The notes below the pieces were generated by a model that was not told the DNA's origin, ran no database searches, and was given only the letters and a program-made list of their open reading frames with translations. 64,000 nucleotides of DNA from Pseudonocardia sp. T1-2H (GTDB taxonomy: Bacteria > Actinomycetota > Actinomycetes > Mycobacteriales > Pseudonocardiaceae): positions 4,278,001-4,342,000 of the forward strand of contig NZ_JBBPCL010000001.1 of assembly GCF_038039215.1 (NCBI RefSeq), given 5' to 3'. Within the stretch, counting starts at the first letter, position 1. Every line of letters starts with the position of its first letter. This document shows positions 23,595-31,652 of this stretch, piece after piece. Both the position numbers and the translations under genes were made by a program.

Positions 23595-24034
23595 CGTCCG
23601 CTGCTGCTGTTCTGCTCGGCGGCCGCGGCCGCGGCGAAGACGCCGTTGTCCACGTCCAGCTGGCGGGACTCGAACTTCCAGCCGTCGGCGGTGCGGACCG
23701 CGACGTCGTTGTAGACGCCGCTGGCGATGATGTGCGGAGCCTTCTCGACCTGGATCTTGACGACCAGGCTGTAGACCGTCGCCCGGTCCCCGTCGCCCTC
23801 GATGACGTAGTTGCTCAGGACGTGGCGGGCTCCGTCCTCCTTGCCGGCCGCGATGTGGCCGCGGATGAACTCCTTGATGGCCTCGTGACCGGTGAAGGTG
23901 CCGTAGGTGGCGATGAACTTCCCGTCGGGCAGCCAGCAGTTCGCCCAGGCCTCGACGTCGTGCGCGTCGAGGTACTTGACGTGGGTGTTCGACAGCTCCT
24001 GGATGGCGAGCTTGTCGTCTACGGAGAGAGGCAT
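23591..24034 (-). CDS. SnoaL-like / NTF2-fold protein
   Basis: A 147-residue protein with the alpha+beta cone of the SnoaL/NTF2 superfamily: VDDKLAIQELSNTHVKYLDA, WANCWLPDGKFIATYGTFTG, HEAIKEFIRGHIA, HVLSNYVIEGDGDRATVYS and DGWKFESRQLDVD. The family includes hydratases, isomerases and ring-hydroxylating oxygenase small subunits. It is the first gene of the operon ending at 18988, with promoter and probable GntR operator in the 95 bases upstream. Confidence 0.85.
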   Translation of the reverse strand: MPLSVDDKLAIQELSNTHVKYLDAHDVEAWANCWLPDGKFIATYGTFTGHEAIKEFIRGHIAAGKEDGARHVLSNYVIEGDGDRATVYSLVVKIQVEKAPHIIASGVYNDVAVRTADGWKFESRQLDVDNGVFAAAAAAEQNSSSGR

Positions 24035-24079
24035 CTGCAGCTCCTTGTCGGTGGATCAACACGCCGCACGCTAGTGCTC

Positions 24080-24096
24080 TAGTACGTAGCATACAA
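24080..24096. promoter_or_regulatory. Candidate GntR (FadR-type) operator
   Basis: TAGTA-N7-TACAA in the divergent region fits the TNGTA/TACNA half-site pattern of FadR-type GntR operators. It lies about 34 bases from the GntR start and 46 from the SnoaL-like start, in a short AT-richer stretch. A further self-complementary CTAG pair flanks it at 24071-24082. Site inferred from symmetry and position. Confidence 0.4.
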
Positions 24097-24129
24097 GTGC
24101 GGCCCGTTACTGGTGTGTAAGATGCCAGC

Positions 24130-24786
24130 GTGGCCAAGCTGAGCGGGATCACCGCGGTGGAGCGAGCTCCGACCCTGTCCCGCCGCGCCTACCTGCAGAT
24201 CCAGCAGGCGATCCGCGACGGCGCGATCCGCCAGGAGGTCCTCTACTCAGAGAACGAACTGGCCGAGACCCTCGGGATGTCCCGAACCCCCGTCCGCGAG
24301 GCCCTCATCTCGCTGAGCCGCGAGGGCCTCGTCGCGATCGAGTCCCAGCGGGGGTTCCGGCTCCGCAAGCTGTCCGCCGACGAGCGGCGGGAGATCTTCG
24401 ACCTGCGCTCGCTGCTGGAGCCCTACACCGCGCGCCGACTCGCTCTCGTGGCGACGGAGGAGGACGTGCGCCGGCTGGGCACGCTCATCGACGCCCAGCA
24501 GGACCTGCGCGGTCCCGGGCAGCAGTCCGAGTTCCTGGCTCTCGACGAGCAGTTCCATCTGTTGCAGTCCGAGCTGCTCGGTCTGGAGCGGACACACGCG
24601 ACGATGACGAGCCTGCGCGGGGCGATGTGGCTGATCGGCTTCGAGGCGCTGACCCTGCCGCACCGGCACGAGGACGTCATCGCGGAGCACCGCGCGATCC
24701 TCGACGCCATCGCCCGCCACGACCCCGAAGCCGCCGCGGCGGCTGCCCACGAGCACATCGTCACCACCGCCGCGGCGGTCCTGTAG
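24130..24786 (+). CDS. GntR-family regulator (FCD type)
   Basis: A 218-residue FadR-subfamily regulator: winged HTH RRAYLQIQQAIRDGAIRQEV, SENELAETLGMSRTPVREAL, SLSREGLVAIESQRGFRL. The FCD ligand domain follows (EIFDLRSLLEPYTARRLAL, EHRAILDAIARHDPEAAAAA) with its conserved metal-binding His/Asp positions. The GTG start is at 24130. Divergent from the HpaB operon, it is probably its repressor responding to a carboxylate intermediate. Confidence 0.9.
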   Translation: MAKLSGITAVERAPTLSRRAYLQIQQAIRDGAIRQEVLYSENELAETLGMSRTPVREALISLSREGLVAIESQRGFRLRKLSADERREIFDLRSLLEPYTARRLALVATEEDVRRLGTLIDAQQDLRGPGQQSEFLALDEQFHLLQSELLGLERTHATMTSLRGAMWLIGFEALTLPHRHEDVIAEHRAILDAIARHDPEAAAAAAHEHIVTTAAAVL

Positions 24787-24844
24787 TCGTTCGGCGAGGT
24801 GGCCGAGGGCGGAGGCGGCGGATCTGACCCCGACCACGCCGTCG

Positions 24845-25693
24845 CTAGGCCGACGGTGCCGACTCCCGCGTCGCGCGGGTGAGCAACCCGGTGGCCAGTA
24901 GCGCGGCGAGCGCGCCGCCCGCGACGACCACGACCATGGGCAGGGCCGTCCCTTCGCCGCCGAGCGCCATCAGTGGTGTGACGACGATGCCGCCGGTGAA
25001 CATGCACGCCCCCAGCACCGCCGACGCCGAACCGGCGGCCGGTGCTCGCTGCACCCCGAGCACGGTCGCATTCGAGGAGACGAGTCCACGGGTGGCGACC
25101 ACGAGGAACAACGGCACCATCAGAGCGACCAGACCCAGCCCGAGAACGACGGCCGCGAGCAGCGCGAGCGCGGCAACGGCCGACGCGACGAGCCCGGCGA
25201 GCAGGAGCCCGCGGGCCGGGAAGCGCCGGACGAGGCGCGCGTTGGCCAGGCCGAGCACGATCATCCCGGCGGCGTTGAGCGCGAACACGAGGCTGAACTG
25301 GGTGGGCGTGAGGCCGTAGAGCTCCTGCAGCGCGAACGACGAGCCGGAGATGTAGCCGAACAGCGAGGCGTAGGCGAACCCGACCGTCAACGCATAGCCC
25401 GCGAAGACCCGGTCACGGGCCAGCGTGGTGAACGCACGGCCGGTCCGGCGCAGGCCACCCGCGTGCCGACGCTCGGCCGGCAGCGTCTCCGGTACGGCTC
25501 GCCAGGTCGCGGCGGCGAGCACCACGCTGATCGCGGCCAGCAGCCAGAACATCGGGCGCCAGCTCCCCGTCGCGGCCAGCAGCGCGCCACCGAGCACCGG
25601 GGCCGCGATCGGCGCGACGCTCGACAGGGTCATGAACAGCGAGAACAGCCGGGCCGCCTCGGCCCCGGCGTACGATTCATCGGTCCAACACAA
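24845..25693 (-). pseudogene. Bcr/CflA-type MFS transporter, N-terminally truncated
   Basis: The reading (282 residues) begins in the middle of a drug-efflux MFS protein: EAARLFSLFMTLSSVAPIAA corresponds to the segment around helices 4-5 of Bcr/CflA proteins, which are about 400 residues long. Eight or so membrane helices remain, ending LLATGLLTRATRESAPSA. The first 120-130 residues, including motif A, are absent, and the LysR gene starts 30 bases away in the opposite direction. A rearrangement that brought in the LysR gene probably removed the 5-prime end. Confidence 0.75.
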
Positions 25694-25722
25694 TGTTTCG
25701 ACGCTACTGATCGAGGATTGCG

Positions 25723-26736
25723 ATGGATGTGCGGCAACTCGAGTACTTCGTCGCCGTCGCCGAGGAGTTGAGCTTCACCCGGGCCGCGGCGCGCTGCCAC
25801 GTCGTGCAGTCCGCGTTGAGCTACCAGATCGCCCGGCTGGAGCGCGAGCACCGGGTCACCCTGTTCGAGCGCACCAGCCGCTCCGTGCGCCTCGCCGCGG
25901 CGGGTGAGCTGCTGCTTCCTCGCGCCCGCGCCGTGCTGGCCGAGCTCGACGGTGCCCGCGCGGAGCTCGCCGAGCTCTCGGGAGTGATCACCGGGCGGCT
26001 GTCGATCGGCATGATCGGCAGTACGGGCCAGGCCGCGCCGACGGTGGAGCGCGCCCTGGCCGCATTCCACCGCCGGCACCGAGGCGTCGAGATCGCGATC
26101 CGCGACGCCGGGAGCAGGCACATGGCCGAGCAGGTCCGCGCAGGCGGGCTCGACCTGGCGTTCGTCGGACTCTTCGCCGACCAGCTGCCGGACGGCCTCG
26201 CACACCGGGTCCTCGCCGACGAGGCGCTCGTCGTCGCCGTCCCCCGCGGCCACCCCTCCGCCGGGGCGCCCGCCGATCTCGCCGCACTCGCCGCAGCGAG
26301 CGCTTTCGTCGAGATGCGCGCGGAGTCCGGGCTGCGGACCCAGGTCGACGCCGCCTTCGCCCGGGCCGGGGTCACCCGACGCATCGCCTTCGAACTCGCC
26401 ACCTCGAACGCCGTGGTCCGGTTCGTCGCCCTCGGCTTCGGGGTCGCCGTCATCCCGCGCTCGGCCGCCGCCCGCGCCGACGACGTCGACGTGCTGGAGC
26501 TCGCCGACCTCGCCGCCCGGCACCCGATCACCCTGGTCCACCGCCACCCCGAACCGTCGGCACCCAGCGCCCGCGCCTTCCTCGCCCTTCTCGGCACGTC
26601 GGCCGAGCCTCGGCACGCCCGTCAGCTCGACGACGGCGCGACCGACGAGGTCGAAGCCGCAGCACCCCGGCCGCCCGCTCCTCACGGGCTCGAGCGCAGG
26701 TCAGGGGCGGAGGGCCTCGCGGAGGAGCGCCCATGA
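25723..26736 (+). CDS. LysR-family transcriptional regulator
   Basis: A 337-residue LysR protein: MDVRQLEYFVAVAEELSFTR, AAARCHVVQSALSYQIARLE and TLFERTSRSVRLAAAGELLL form the HTH and linker; GRLSIGMIGSTGQAAPTVER opens the periplasmic-binding-like effector domain. The C-terminus is longer than usual and proline/arginine-rich over the last 35 residues. The 3-prime end overlaps a TetR relic on the other strand, so that tail may be recent read-through. Its target is unclear, because the divergent MFS gene is truncated. Confidence 0.88.
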   Translation: MDVRQLEYFVAVAEELSFTRAAARCHVVQSALSYQIARLEREHRVTLFERTSRSVRLAAAGELLLPRARAVLAELDGARAELAELSGVITGRLSIGMIGSTGQAAPTVERALAAFHRRHRGVEIAIRDAGSRHMAEQVRAGGLDLAFVGLFADQLPDGLAHRVLADEALVVAVPRGHPSAGAPADLAALAAASAFVEMRAESGLRTQVDAAFARAGVTRRIAFELATSNAVVRFVALGFGVAVIPRSAAARADDVDVLELADLAARHPITLVHRHPEPSAPSARAFLALLGTSAEPRHARQLDDGATDEVEAAAPRPPAPHGLERRSGAEGLAEERP

Positions 26737-26993
26737 GGCGTCCGCCGTGGCACGACGATCGGCCGAGGGCACCTTCGCGACGAGCGCGGCGACCATGCCG
26801 ACGGCGAGCATGACGTCCTCGGTGCGCAGTGACCGCCGGATCCTGCCCGCACGTTGCGCCTCGCCGAGGGCATCGGCCAGCACGGCTCGCACGCGGTCGG
26901 TCACGGTCGTGAGGCGGGCGTCCCCGCCCGGGCCGTGATGATCTCGACGAACGCGATCGACGCGATGGTCTGCTCGGTGATGCGGGCCAGCAG
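26701..26993 (-). pseudogene. TetR-family regulator, C-terminal remnant
   Basis: The minus strand carries the ligand-domain end of a TetR protein (ARITEQTIASIAFVEIITAR, then after a one-base shift near 26925 RVRAVLADALGEAQRAGRIR, TEDVMLAVGMVAALVAKVPS, ending LLREALRP). The helix-turn-helix half is gone; the sequence joins directly to an SDR fragment on the other strand at about 26993. It may be the lost partner of the tandem palindromes at 27329-27358. Confidence 0.7.
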
Positions 26994-27290
26994 ATGCTCG
27001 AGGGCATGGCCAAGGTGTTCGCCGCCGAGCTGGCCAAGCACTCCATCCGGGTCAACAGCGTGCACCCCACCGGGGTGGCCACCCCGATGGGCTCCGGCGA
27101 CATGCAGGCCGTCCTCGGTGCGGCGATGGCCGGTGACCAGCGCCTGGGCGGCATGTTCGCCAACATGCTGCCGGTCGAGACCACCCAGCCCGAGGACGTC
27201 GCGGACAGCGTGCTGTTCCTCGCCTCCGACGAGTCGAGGTATGTCACCGCCCACGAGATCGCCCCCGACGCGGGCGTGACCGAGTTCTGA
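26994..27290 (+). pseudogene. SDR oxidoreductase, C-terminal remnant (mycofactocin-associated type)
   Basis: 98 residues that match only the C-terminal third of short-chain dehydrogenases: GMAKVFAAELAKHSIRVNSV, HPTGVATPM, NMLPVETTQPEDVADSVLFL, ASDESRYVTAHEIAPDAG. The Rossmann NAD-binding part and the YxxxK motif are missing. The wording is typical of SDRs that work with mycofactocin. It abuts a TetR relic in opposite orientation, marking a rearrangement junction. Confidence 0.75.
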
Positions 27291-27328
27291 GCCCTCGGCC
27301 GACTGCTCGCCTCCGGTTGCGCCGACCT

Positions 27329-27358
27329 GTTACCGCCGGTAACGTTACCGCCGGTAAC
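27329..27358. promoter_or_regulatory. Two head-to-tail 15-bp palindromic operators
   Basis: GTTACCGCCGGTAAC occurs twice with no spacer (27329-27343 and 27344-27358). Each copy is a perfect seven-base inverted repeat around one base. The pair ends 32 bases before the AurF-like gene. Tandem operators of this shape are typical of TetR-type repressors. The nearest TetR gene survives only as a remnant, so the operator may be orphaned or served from elsewhere. Confidence 0.7.
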
Positions 27359-27390
27359 ACCACACGTCGTCGATCCGCGAGGGAGCGACC

Positions 27391-28314
27391 ATGGACGACA
27401 CCATCGCACTGAACGGCACCGACCAGGCCGGGGAGCAGGCTGACCAGAGGGACGTCGCGCGTCGGCTGCTGCGCTCGTCGGAGCTGATGTCCTTCGACCC
27501 GGCCCGCGAGGTGGACTGGGAGACGCCGCTGGACACCGCCTTCCACGGCGCCAGCCCGGAGTGGAGCACGCTCTACGGCACGGCGTACTGGGACGAGATG
27601 AGCCCGGAGCAGCAGCGCGAGCTGAACCGCCAGGAGTCGGCGTCGGTCGCCAGCACCGGCATCTGGTTCGAGATGATCCTGCAGCAGATGATGCTGCGGG
27701 ACTACTACGCCACGGATTTCACCGATCCCGCGTTCCAGTGGGCGCTCACCGAGATCGCCGACGAGTGCCGCCACTCGATCATGTTCGCCCGGGGCGTGGC
27801 GAAGCTCGGGGCCCGCCCGTACCGGCCGAAGCGGTCCGTGATCGAGCTGGGCCGGGCGTTCAAGGCGCTCGCCGGCGGCGAGACGGCCTACGCGGCGATC
27901 CTGGTCGCCGAGGAGGTCCTGGACGTGATGCAGCGGGACTGGATGCGCGACGAGCGCGTGGCCCCGTTCGTGCGCACGATCAACAACATCCACGTGGTCG
28001 AGGAGTCCCGGCACATGAAGTTCGCCCGGGACGAGGTCCGGGAGCGGATGAAGGGCGCTGGCCTCCTGCGCCGGCAGGTCGACGCCGTCGCGGTCGCGTC
28101 CGCGGCCTATTTCATCGTGACCAGCATGGTCAGCGACGACGTCTACGCCGCCGCCGGGCTCGACCGCCGGCGGGCCGTGCGCGAGGCGCGGGCCAACGAG
28201 CACCACAAGTCCATGATCCGTTCGAGCTGCGCCGGGCTGATGGAGTTCCTCGGCTCGGCGGGGCTGCTGACCCCTCCGGCTCGGGCGATCTACCGTCGCG
28301 CGAACCTGATCTGA
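27391..28314 (+). CDS. AurF-like diiron N-oxygenase family protein
   Basis: A 307-residue ferritin-like protein of the AurF (p-aminobenzoate N-oxygenase) family. Diiron ligands are visible in order: Glu in ELNRQESASVASTGIWFE, ALTEIADECRHSIMFARG (ExxxH), ILVAEEVLDVMQRDWM and NIHVVEESRHMKFARDEV (ExxxH). Members N-oxygenate aryl amines or act as fatty-acid or carotenoid-type oxygenases. It is followed 15 bases later by a ferredoxin-NADP reductase that can supply electrons. Both sit behind tandem palindromic operators. Substrate unknown. Confidence 0.88.
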   Translation: MDDTIALNGTDQAGEQADQRDVARRLLRSSELMSFDPAREVDWETPLDTAFHGASPEWSTLYGTAYWDEMSPEQQRELNRQESASVASTGIWFEMILQQMMLRDYYATDFTDPAFQWALTEIADECRHSIMFARGVAKLGARPYRPKRSVIELGRAFKALAGGETAYAAILVAEEVLDVMQRDWMRDERVAPFVRTINNIHVVEESRHMKFARDEVRERMKGAGLLRRQVDAVAVASAAYFIVTSMVSDDVYAAAGLDRRRAVREARANEHHKSMIRSSCAGLMEFLGSAGLLTPPARAIYRRANLI

Positions 28315-28329
28315 CCCGGCGGCGCCGCG

Positions 28330-29865
28330 ATGCCCTATGCGATCACCCAGACCTGCTGCACCGACGCGTCCTGCGTCGCTGCCTGCCCCGTCAACTGCAT
28401 CCACCCGACGCCGGACGAGCCGGACTTCGGCACCACGGACATGCTCTACGTCGACCCGCGGACGTGCATCGACTGCGGCGCCTGCGCGGACGCCTGCCCC
28501 GTGGACGCGGTCCATCCCGTCGACGCGCTGCGCGGCCCGCTCGAGGGCTACGCGGCGATCAACGCGGAGTTCTACGTGGACCGGCCGTCGTCGCGGGCGA
28601 CCGGGACCGGGCCGGTGTTCCACGACTGGGGCCCACCGACCTTCGACCGGGCGATCCCGGCCGGGTTCCCGGCGCTCGACGTCGCCGTGGTCGGCACCGG
28701 CCCGGCCGGGATGTACGCCGTGCAGGACCTGCTGCTGCACACGAACGCCCGGGTCACGCTGATCGACCGGCTGTCCGTGCCGGGCGGGCTGGTCCGGTTC
28801 GGGGTGGCACCCGACCACCCGGCGACGAAGCGCATCGGCGAGACGTTCGCCCGCCACCACACGCACCACCGGCTGCGGATGCGGCTGGGCGTCGAGGTCG
28901 GGCGCGATGTCACCGCGGCGGAGCTCGCCGCCGAGCACGACGCGGTGATCTACGCGGTGGGCGCCTCGGAGGCCCGCGCGCTCGGCGTGCCGGGTGAGGA
29001 CCTGCCCGGGAGCCTCGCCGCCACGACCGTCGTCGGCTGGTACAACGGCCACCCGGAGATCGCGCCGGCGGCCGTCGACCTGTCCGCGTCGCGGGTGGTG
29101 GTCGTCGGTACCGGGAACGTGGCCCTCGACGTCGCCCGGATCCTCACCGCGGACCCGGCCGACCTCGCGGGCACGGCGATCGCCGCGCCGGCACTGGGCC
29201 TGCTGCGGGACACCGCGGTGCGCGAGGTCGTGCTGCTGGGCCGCCGCGGCCCGGAGACCGCCGCCTACACCCGGTCGGAGCTGCTCGCCCTCACCCGCCG
29301 GCACGGCGTCGAGCTGGTGGTCGACGACGAGGACCCGCGCACCGGCCGGGCGATCGACTCGGCCGCGCCGGGCGAGCACGCCGCACTCCTGCAGGGCGTC
29401 CGCCGCGAGACCGTCGACTGGTCGGCGCCACCCCCCGAAGGCTCCAGGCGCCTGGTCCTGCGCTTCCACTCGGCCCCGGTCGCGGTGAGCGGGTCCGACC
29501 ACGTGGCAGGGCTGCGGGTGACCGGTCGCGGCGGCGAGGTGGAGATCCCGGCCGGGCTGGTGGTCCGGGCCGTCGGGCACCGCGGCACGCCGCTGCCCGG
29601 GCTGCCCTTCGACGACGCGACCGGCGTCGTCCCCAACCAGGACGGGCGGGTCGACGGGATGCCCGGCACCTACGTCGTGGGCTGGATCAAGCGCGGCTCC
29701 TCCGGCGGGATCGGCGCCAACCGGACCTGCGCCGCGGAGACGGTGCGGGCGCTGCTCGACGACGCCGTCGCCCGACGGTTGCCGGCGAGGCCCCGGCGGC
29801 GCATCCCGCTGCCCCTGCTCAGCGGACGCGCCCGGGGCCGCCGCCGCGAGCCGTCGGGCCACTGA
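28330..29865 (+). CDS. Ferredoxin fused to NADPH-ferredoxin reductase (FprB-like)
   Basis: A 511-residue fusion. Residues 1-75 are a 7Fe/8Fe-type ferredoxin (TCCTDASCVAACPVNCIHP and RTCIDCGACADACPVDAVHP). The rest is an adrenodoxin-reductase-type flavoprotein: LDVAVVGTGPAGMYAVQDLL (FAD), PGGLVRFGVAPDHPATKRIG, VVVVGTGNVALDVARIL (NADP), GWIKRGSSGGIGANRTCAAE. This is the layout of mycobacterial FprB. It passes electrons from NADPH through the Fe-S domain, most likely to the AurF-like oxygenase 15 bases upstream. The C-terminus has a basic tail. Confidence 0.92.
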   Translation: MPYAITQTCCTDASCVAACPVNCIHPTPDEPDFGTTDMLYVDPRTCIDCGACADACPVDAVHPVDALRGPLEGYAAINAEFYVDRPSSRATGTGPVFHDWGPPTFDRAIPAGFPALDVAVVGTGPAGMYAVQDLLLHTNARVTLIDRLSVPGGLVRFGVAPDHPATKRIGETFARHHTHHRLRMRLGVEVGRDVTAAELAAEHDAVIYAVGASEARALGVPGEDLPGSLAATTVVGWYNGHPEIAPAAVDLSASRVVVVGTGNVALDVARILTADPADLAGTAIAAPALGLLRDTAVREVVLLGRRGPETAAYTRSELLALTRRHGVELVVDDEDPRTGRAIDSAAPGEHAALLQGVRRETVDWSAPPPEGSRRLVLRFHSAPVAVSGSDHVAGLRVTGRGGEVEIPAGLVVRAVGHRGTPLPGLPFDDATGVVPNQDGRVDGMPGTYVVGWIKRGSSGGIGANRTCAAETVRALLDDAVARRLPARPRRRIPLPLLSGRARGRRREPSGH

Positions 29866-29913
29866 CGCGTGATCAGGGCCCGGCGGTCCCGGGAGGCGCC
29901 CGGCGGGGACTGA

Positions 29914-30807
29914 TCAGGTGTTCTGCCCCTCTTGCGCGGCGAGGAAGCGGCGGAGGAGACCGGCGACGTCGTCGGCGCGCTCGATCTGGGGCATGTGGCC
30001 GGTGTCGGCGAAGACATGGGACTGCGCGTGCGGCAGCATCGCCCGCGCGGTGCTCATGTGGTGGGCCGGCAGGATCAGGTCCCGATCCCCCCAGAGGAGC
30101 AGGGTCGGCTTCGGGTGCCGGGCCACCTCGGCGAGCAGCGCCGAGCGCCAGCGGGCCCGAACCCCGCGGAACGTCCCCAGCTCGCGGGCGGCCTCCAGGA
30201 ACACCTCGGCGTGGTCGGGTTGCTCCGCCATGCGGAGCGCGTGCTCGATCCGCTCCTCGGTGACGAAGGAGCCGTCGAAGAACAGGGCGCGCTCGGTGCG
30301 GCGGGCGGCCTTCCGGTCCGTGCTCTTCAGCAACCGCCGCCCGACACCGGGAATCGCGAGGAGGCGCAGCGCGATGGTGACCTCCTTGCCGAACCCGGCG
30401 CTGTTCACGAGCGCGAGGCCGGCGACGCGGTCCGGTGCGAGAGCGAGGATCTGCAGGGCGACGGCACCACCGAGCGAGTTGCCCATGATGTTGACCGGCC
30501 GCTGCTCACCCAGCGCGTCGAGGGTGGCCAGCACGCCCTCGGCGAGCGAGCGCAGCGTGACCGGCTCGGGCATCCGCTCCGAGAGGCCGAACCCGGGCAT
30601 GTCGACGCTGATCACGTGGTGGGCGTCGGCCAGCCGCTCGTGCTGCGGGGCCCAGTCCTCGAGGCTCCGGCCGATCCCGTGCAGCAGCAGCACCGGCGGC
30701 TGCGCCGGGTCGCCCGACCGGACGACCCGGATCCGTCGGCCCCGGACGTCGACGAACACAGGGGCGGACGTCCCGCCGGTCTCGGCCGGCACTCTCGTGG
30801 CGGTCAC
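29914..30807 (-). CDS. Alpha/beta hydrolase of the mymA-like operon
   Basis: A 297-residue alpha/beta hydrolase: PPVLLLHGIGRSLEDWAPQH, VNIMGNSLGGAVALQILALA with nucleophile Ser in G-N-S-L-G, TLLLWGDRDLILPAHHMS for the acid and VFADTGHMPQIERADD for the His. GTG 30807 overlaps the SDR stop as GTGA. It is the last gene of the three-gene unit monooxygenase-SDR-hydrolase, an order that resembles the mycobacterial mymA operon, where a lipase/esterase accompanies the monooxygenase. Confidence 0.87.
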   Translation of the reverse strand: MTATRVPAETGGTSAPVFVDVRGRRIRVVRSGDPAQPPVLLLHGIGRSLEDWAPQHERLADAHHVISVDMPGFGLSERMPEPVTLRSLAEGVLATLDALGEQRPVNIMGNSLGGAVALQILALAPDRVAGLALVNSAGFGKEVTIALRLLAIPGVGRRLLKSTDRKAARRTERALFFDGSFVTEERIEHALRMAEQPDHAEVFLEAARELGTFRGVRARWRSALLAEVARHPKPTLLLWGDRDLILPAHHMSTARAMLPHAQSHVFADTGHMPQIERADDVAGLLRRFLAAQEGQNT

Positions 30808-31652
30808 GACGCCCGCCGCGCGAGGGCCGCGGTGAGCACCCCGAGCACTCGCCCGTAGGAGGACGGGAGCGCCCGGGCGAGCACGTCGGGGATCTTGGCG
30901 CTGGCCGCGATCAGCACGCGCGCCCTGCGGTGTTCGACGCCCGCGAGGATCTCCTCGGCCGCCTTCTCGGCGGGATAGGTGAGCAGCCCGCGGAACGCCC
31001 GCTGGTGGCGCTCGACCTCCTCGGTGGAGACGCCCGACCCCACCCGGGCGCTCTCGGCGACCCGCGTGCGGATCCCGCCGGGGTGCACGGTCGTGACTCC
31101 GGTGCCGTGGTCGGCGAGCTCGGCGCGGAGCACCTCGCTGAAGCCGCGCAGGGCGAACTTGCTCGACGAGTACGCGGACTGCCCGGCCGGCCCGATCAGC
31201 CCGTAGAGGCTGGAGACGTTGACGACGTGGCTGCCCGGTACAGCGGTCAGCGCGGGGAGCAGGGTGTGCGTGAGCAGGACCGGGGCCCGGAAGTTGATGT
31301 CCATGACCCACTCGAACTCGTCGAGGGTGAGCTGGTCGAACCGCCCGCCCAGCGCCACGCCGGCGTTGTTCACCAGCAGGCCGATCCGCGGGTGCGCGGC
31401 CAGGATCCTCTCGGCGGCTGCGGCCGCGGCGGCGCGGTCCGCGAGGTCGACCACCAGAGTCTCCACGGCGATACCGGGGTGGGCGCGGCGGACCTTCCCG
31501 GCGACGGCGTCGAGGCGTTCGGCATCGCGGTCGAGCAGGACGAGGTCGCTGCCCCGGGCTCCGAGCCCGTAGGCCATGTGCTCGCCCATGCCGCTGGCGG
31601 CGCCCGTGAGCACCGCCGTCTTCCCGGCGAAACGATAGGGGGCAAGGCTCAT
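30804..31652 (-). CDS. Short-chain dehydrogenase/reductase
   Basis: A 282-residue SDR: AGKTAVLTGAASGMGEHMAY holds the TGxxxGxG cofactor motif, LLVNNAGVALGGRFDQLTLD the NNAG motif, VVNVSSLYGLIGPAGQSAYS with SSKFALRGFSEVLRAELADH the Ser-Tyr-Lys catalytic residues. The C-terminal extension VLARALPSSYGRVLGVLTAA is helical and may contact membrane, as in SadH-like proteins. ATG 31652 overlaps the monooxygenase stop. It probably oxidises or reduces an alcohol/ketone linked to the Baeyer-Villiger-type step. Confidence 0.9.
   Translation of the reverse strand: MSLAPYRFAGKTAVLTGAASGMGEHMAYGLGARGSDLVLLDRDAERLDAVAGKVRRAHPGIAVETLVVDLADRAAAAAAAERILAAHPRIGLLVNNAGVALGGRFDQLTLDEFEWVMDINFRAPVLLTHTLLPALTAVPGSHVVNVSSLYGLIGPAGQSAYSSSKFALRGFSEVLRAELADHGTGVTTVHPGGIRTRVAESARVGSGVSTEEVERHQRAFRGLLTYPAEKAAEEILAGVEHRRARVLIAASAKIPDVLARALPSSYGRVLGVLTAALARRAS

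Noticed and set aside
27244..29862. Very long open frame on the minus strand (about 870 codons)
   Set aside because: It is antisense to the AurF-like and ferredoxin-reductase genes, has Arg/Gly/Pro-rich composition and no motif; long shadow frames are expected at this GC content.
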